This document shows, in pieces, positions 5,598 through 6,964 of a stretch of 6,964 nt of DNA. The DNA is from Promicromonosporaceae bacterium. Its GTDB lineage: Bacteria; Actinomycetota; Actinomycetes; Actinomycetales; Cellulomonadaceae. The position numbers and the translations under genes were made by a program. How positions within the stretch are numbered: position 1 is the stretch's first letter; each line of letters begins with the position of its first letter. The stretch is taken from assembly GCA_009780755.1 (NCBI GenBank), contig WQZL01000134.1, forward strand, positions 1 through 6,964. The letters are read 5' to 3'. The notes below the pieces were generated by a model. It worked only from the letters and a program-made list of their open reading frames with translations, ran no database searches and was not told the DNA's origin.

Positions 5598-6470
5598 ATG
5601 GACTGGATCGAACGCATGAACGCAGCCGTCGCTTATCTTGAAGAGCGGCTGACCGAGGAGATCGACGTTGCGGAGGTGGCCAAGATCGCCTACTGCTCGC
5701 CGTATCACTTTCAGCGCATTTTCGCCTGCATGACCTCCACCACGGTGGCTGAGTACCTGCGGCGGCGGCGCATGTCGCTAGCCGTGGCCGACCTGCGCGA
5801 ACCAGGCGCGCGGGTGATCGACGTGGCGACCAAGTACGGTTACAACTCACCCACCGCCTTCAATCGCGCCTTCCAGAGCGTGCATGGCGTCGCGCCCTCG
5901 CTGGTGCGATTCGACGGAGTGGCGGTCAAGTCGTATCCGCCAATCAGTTTCACGGTGACCATCACCGGTCGCGAAGCGCTGGAATACCGCATCGAAGAAA
6001 GCGCCCCGTTCCGGGTGGTTGGCGTCTCCATCTCGGCGGAGATGGATGAGGATTCTGGCCAGAACATCCTACAACTGTGGCAGGTAGCTGAAGATAACGG
6101 CACTATCGCCCGCCTTAGAGCCATGAACGACGGCCAGCCTGCCGGGCTGCTTAGCGTAATGGTGCCAGAACCTGACGGCGGTTTCCAAACGTGGCGTTAT
6201 ATTCTGGCGGTGGCCAGCAGCGAGACGAATATCGACGGGCTAGAGGAGTACACCATCGAGGCGTACACCTGGGCCGTGTTCGGCTGTAACGATGGCAGCG
6301 TGGAGGCCAGGGGCAACCTGTGGGAGCGAATCTTCAACGAATGGCTGCCCACCTCCGGCTATGAATATGCCGATGGCCCCGATATGGAGGTATACCAGGA
6401 GCCGCCGGCCCTGGAGCGCGGGCGCTTCGAGGTACGCATCCCCGTGCGCAAGGCCGAAACGCGGCGATGA
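5598..6470 (+). CDS. AraC-family transcriptional regulator with GyrI-like effector-binding domain
   Basis: Predicted 290-aa DNA-binding activator that senses a small ligand. The N-terminus is the AraC double helix-turn-helix: the first around residues 23-44 (IDVAEVAKIAYCSPYHFQRIF), the second around 73-95 (VIDVATKYGYNSPTAFNRAF) followed by QSVHGVAP. The C-terminal part (about 125-287) resembles the GyrI/BltR-type effector domain, with TWAVFGCNDG near 224-233, then LWERIFNEWLPTSGYEYADGPDMEVY. This HTH-first order is typical of Rob-like regulators that bind hydrophobic or cationic compounds. The ATG at 5598 is fixed by an in-frame TAG at 5586-5588; no ribosome-binding site is visible. The stop overlaps the ATG of a small downstream ORF (ATGA). 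Targets are unknown; nearby candidates are its own promoter and the intergenic region upstream. No efflux or modification gene accompanies it here. Confidence 0.92.
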   Translation: MDWIERMNAAVAYLEERLTEEIDVAEVAKIAYCSPYHFQRIFACMTSTTVAEYLRRRRMSLAVADLREPGARVIDVATKYGYNSPTAFNRAFQSVHGVAPSLVRFDGVAVKSYPPISFTVTITGREALEYRIEESAPFRVVGVSISAEMDEDSGQNILQLWQVAEDNGTIARLRAMNDGQPAGLLSVMVPEPDGGFQTWRYILAVASSETNIDGLEEYTIEAYTWAVFGCNDGSVEARGNLWERIFNEWLPTSGYEYADGPDMEVYQEPPALERGRFEVRIPVRKAETRR

Positions 6471-6547
6471 AACAAAGACACTGCCTCGCGCTGACGGCGT
6501 TCTTCTGCGCGCTTTCGATGCGCGCTTACCGTGGAGGGCCGCGCTGA
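6467..6547 (+). CDS. Possible 26-codon leader ORF before leuB
   Basis: A short ORF begins with an ATG that overlaps the regulator's TGA (ATGA, 6467-6470) and ends with TGA at 6545-6547, 12 nt before the leuB start. It encodes a mixed peptide starting MKQRHCLALTAFFCALS, with Leu codons at 7, 9 and 16 and Cys at 6 and 14. It has no independent Shine-Dalgarno, so translation would rely on coupling to the regulator. Codons 6-8 lie exactly in the 5' arm of a stem that can pair with the leuB ribosome-binding site, as in a translational attenuator. Leucine is not strongly enriched (3 of 26), so chance is a serious alternative. Confidence 0.3.
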   Translation: MKQRHCLALTAFFCALSMRAYRGGPR

Positions 6548-6551
6548 GGCA
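6482..6551 (+). promoter_or_regulatory. Foldable leader RNA that can mask the leuB ribosome-binding site
   Basis: tgcctcgcgc (6482-6491) pairs with gcgctgaggca (6541-6551) through 10 base pairs with one bulged T (6545). The 3' arm contains GAGG (6546-6549), the only plausible Shine-Dalgarno for leuB. Inside, gcgcgc (6507-6512) and gcgcgc (6520-6525) form a perfect 6-bp GC stem with a 7-nt loop. No U-tract follows the inner stem, so masking of translation is favoured over transcription termination. The pairing is visible by eye; its stability was not computed. Confidence 0.4.
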
Positions 6552-6559
6552 ATAGCCTT

Positions 6560-6964
6560 ATGTCCATGACGCGCAAACTCGACCTGGCAGTGATCGCGGG
6601 CGACGGTATCGGCCCAGAGGTGATCGAGCAAGGGTTACTGGTACTCGATGCCGCGCTAGCTGGCACCGACGTATCCATAGCCAAGACAGAATACGACCTC
6701 GGCGCCCGCCGCTGGCACGCCACCGGCGAAACGCTTTCCGAGGAGTCTCTAGCCGCACTGAAGACGCATGACGCGATTCTGCTCGGCGCCATTGGCGACC
6801 CAAGCGTGCCATCGGGAGTGATCGAGCGCGGGATGCTGCTGCGGCTGCGGTTCGCCCTCGACCACTATGTGAATCTGCGGCCCGCAAAACTGTACCGGGG
6901 GGTGAAGTCGCCACTGGCTAACCCCGGCGAGATTGACTTTGTGGTGGTACGCGAGGGCACGGAG
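6560..6964 (+). CDS. leuB: 3-isopropylmalate dehydrogenase, 3'-truncated by window end
   Basis: NAD-dependent oxidative decarboxylase of leucine synthesis, converting 3-isopropylmalate to the ketoacid precursor of leucine. The window contains 135 codons, well under half of a usual protein of about 340-360 aa. Visible family motifs are AVIAGDGIGPEV near the N-terminus, RRWHATGETLS, ILLGAIGDP, the substrate-binding arginine region LLRLRFALDHYVNLRPAKLY, and FVVVREGTE at the edge, containing the next conserved Arg. Two in-frame ATGs exist (6560 and 6566). The first is chosen because GAGG at 6546-6549 is 10 nt away, versus 16 nt for the second. Isocitrate or tartrate dehydrogenase relatives are less likely given the loop containing RLRFALDHYVNLRP. 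Confidence 0.95.
   Translation, partial: MSMTRKLDLAVIAGDGIGPEVIEQGLLVLDAALAGTDVSIAKTEYDLGARRWHATGETLSEESLAALKTHDAILLGAIGDPSVPSGVIERGMLLRLRFALDHYVNLRPAKLYRGVKSPLANPGEIDFVVVREGTE

Noticed and set aside
6471..6559. T-box riboswitch or tRNA-like element upstream of leuB
   Set aside because: The interval is under 90 bp and lacks the conserved T-box sequence; the cloverleaf-like folding does not match a tRNA.
1..6964. CRISPR arrays, transposases, tRNA or rRNA genes, phage attachment sites
   Set aside because: No regularly spaced repeats, transposase motifs or RNA gene signatures were seen on either strand.

Overview
The window is a high-GC bacterial chromosome fragment carrying branched-chain amino acid biosynthesis genes interrupted by a small accessory region. 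The organism is most likely an actinobacterium (Actinomycetota). This rests on the mycobacterial/corynebacterial-type IlvB, IlvN and LeuB sequences, a GC-rich base composition, a probable leaderless promoter, and two copies of a palindromic repeat resembling intergenic repeats of high-GC actinobacteria (from memory). Genus cannot be fixed from the sequence.

Layout. (1) Positions 2-3276, plus strand: ilvB (5' end outside the window), ilvN (1 bp after ilvB) and ilvC, the first two steps of valine/leucine/isoleucine synthesis. A 163-bp ilvN-ilvC spacer holds a 100-bp imperfect palindrome with perfect 15-bp outer arms. (2) Positions 3301-4895, minus strand, convergent to ilvC: a tandem duplication of about 0.8 kb encoding two uncharacterised lipoproteins, about 84% identical by hand count. 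Near-identical DNA blocks alternate with divergent ones. (3) Positions 4877-5321: a divergent intergenic region with no convincing gene, a cluster of TGACTC motifs and a hairpin. (4) Positions 5322-5465, plus strand: a 47-residue Sec-secreted micro-ORF whose stop lies 15 bp before a second, degenerate copy of the palindromic repeat. (5) Positions 5598-6470, plus strand: an AraC-type regulator with a GyrI-like effector domain, apparently leaderless. (6) Positions 6467-6547: a possible 26-codon leader ORF overlapping the regulator's stop as ATGA. It lies within a foldable RNA whose 3' arm contains the leuB ribosome-binding site. (7) Positions 6560-6964: leuB, truncated by the window end.

How the genes fit together. 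IlvBN makes acetolactate or acetohydroxybutyrate, and IlvC isomerises and reduces it. LeuB acts later, on the leucine branch. The lipoproteins, micro-ORF and regulator sit between ilvC and leuB and have no evident metabolic link to them; they look like accessory genes. The least ordinary signals are the mosaic lipoprotein pair, the repeat copies, and the leader-ORF/hairpin arrangement in front of leuB.
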